From: an uncultured Pelolinea sp.
GTDB lineage: Bacteria; Chloroflexota; Anaerolineae; Anaerolineales; Anaerolineaceae
Reading direction: 5' to 3'
Length of the DNA stretch: 6,807 nt
Assembly (NCBI GenBank): GCA_937902055.1
Contig: CALGUJ010000393.1
Location: 1 to 6,807, forward strand
Position numbers and translations under genes: made by a program. This document shows positions 6,134 to 6,807 of the stretch, piece after piece (position 1 is the stretch's first letter; each line of letters opens with the position of its first letter). The notes under the pieces were generated by a model that ran no database searches, was not told the origin of the DNA, and saw only the letters and a program-made list of their open reading frames with translations.

Positions 6134-6807
6134 CGGGCGCTCATCCTTTGCGTATAGTCTTTTAACGTGATAAAGTCGTAATCCTGCGCGATGGCGTCGA
6201 TGATCGCGCCGAATACCTCCAGCTTTTTCGCGAGGGGCGTGGCCAGCGCTTGCGGCAGGTAGGTGCCCGAATTCCCGGCGGGCATCTGCCCCGTGAACTC
6301 CGGCAGGCTGTAATCGACGAAGTCGGAGAGGTGCATCTGGAAGTTGATGGGCAGGCCGCGCGCGCGGATGCTGCGGTAGAGCAGGCGGTTGAAACCCACG
6401 CCGCTGAACAGCAGGAAAGTGGCGAAAAAGGGGATGCGCAGCAGCGGGCTGACGCTGACCGGGAACTCCAGCAGTCCGTCGCTGCCCTTGCGCGCCAGCG
6501 AGCGCGCGCTGGTGCGGTAGGGGCGCAGCGGGGCGCACATATAATCCATCTGGCCCATGGTGGTGCGCACCGGCCGGGGCTGGGCAGACATGCTGCGCCA
6601 ATGGGCGAATTTCATCAGCGGCATGATCGAGGTGGGAAATACGGACGAGTCGTAAAGGTAACCGGATTTTTGCAGCAGCGGGATGGCTGCGTCGTCGATA
6701 TTCCAGCCCGGCGAGCGGAAGCCGACCGGGGTTTGGCCGGTGACCTGTTTGCAGATCGCGTCCATGGCGGTGATCTCGGCTTCTTTTTCCGGCGCGGGCA
6801 GCCAGCG
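6130..6807 (-). CDS. Polysaccharide deacetylase family protein (5' end outside window)
   Basis: The last 225 residues of a NodB-homology carbohydrate esterase 4-type protein are present. The frame runs on past the internal ATG at 6765 to the window edge, so the gene start is missing. Residues 28-56 of the visible part (VGFRSPGWNIDDAAIPLLQKSGYLYDSS) match the family's RxPxG motif, with R31, P33 and G34, followed by the usual 'GYxYDSS' strand. FPVSVSPLLRIPFF (115-128) and INFQMHLSDFVD (154-165), with H159, match the C-terminal motifs. The N-terminal aspartate and HxxxH metal site would lie outside the window. Such enzymes remove N-acyl groups from polymer or lipid-linked amino sugars, and some are deformylases. 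Its stop overlaps the aminotransferase start by four bases (ATGA), so the two are probably translationally coupled. Confidence 0.85.
   Translation of the reverse strand, partial: RWLPAPEKEAEITAMDAICKQVTGQTPVGFRSPGWNIDDAAIPLLQKSGYLYDSSVFPTSIMPLMKFAHWRSMSAQPRPVRTTMGQMDYMCAPLRPYRTSARSLARKGSDGLLEFPVSVSPLLRIPFFATFLLFSGVGFNRLLYRSIRARGLPINFQMHLSDFVDYSLPEFTGQMPAGNSGTYLPQALATPLAKKLEVFGAIIDAIAQDYDFITLKDYTQRMSAR

Noticed and set aside
6134..6601. Upstream extension of the aminotransferase reading frame, adding about 156 residues
   Set aside because: The added part is proline-, alanine- and arginine-rich filler read in the wrong frame of the well-matched deacetylase gene. The real protein begins at MIPRLKP, with an ATGA overlap and a ribosome site.

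Overview
This 6.8 kb window is a slice of a bacterial surface-polysaccharide gene cluster (exopolysaccharide, capsule or O-antigen type). It holds six protein genes. Two are cut by the window edges. I see no RNA gene, mobile element or CRISPR array. The sequence is moderately GC-rich with ordinary bacterial gene signals. The protein set does not fix the taxon. The general style is compatible with an environmental bacterium such as a member of the Chloroflexota, but that is only a weak impression.

Layout. At the left edge, on the minus strand, is the N-terminal 150 residues of a polysaccharide pyruvyl transferase family protein, probably started by TTG. A 223-base divergent region with candidate promoters for both directions and GC-rich palindromes separates it from a plus-strand Wzx-type oligosaccharide flippase (674-2221), which ends at a likely hairpin terminator. 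Convergent with it is a minus-strand gene (2334-4151) for a 605-residue multi-spanning membrane protein of unknown family. It is more AT-rich by eye than its neighbours. A 157-base gap with an inverted repeat and a TATAAT box lies between it and a tightly packed minus-strand operon. That operon is transcribed in the order polysaccharide deacetylase (5' end outside the window), DegT/DnrJ/EryC1-type PLP aminotransferase, GNAT N-acyltransferase. The first pair overlaps by ATGA and the second pair is separated by one base.

How they may work together. The aminotransferase could put an amino group on a keto-sugar, the GNAT enzyme could acylate that amine, and the deacetylase could remove an acyl group from the same or another sugar, either on a lipid carrier or on the finished chain. 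The flippase would move the lipid-linked unit across the membrane. The orphan membrane protein is a candidate polymerase or lipid-carrier-dependent glycosyltransferase. The pyruvyl transferase would add an acidic ketal decoration. Family assignments are well supported by motifs. The substrates and the joint pathway are inference. The most interesting items are the unassigned membrane protein and the tightly coupled deacetylase-aminotransferase-acyltransferase cassette.
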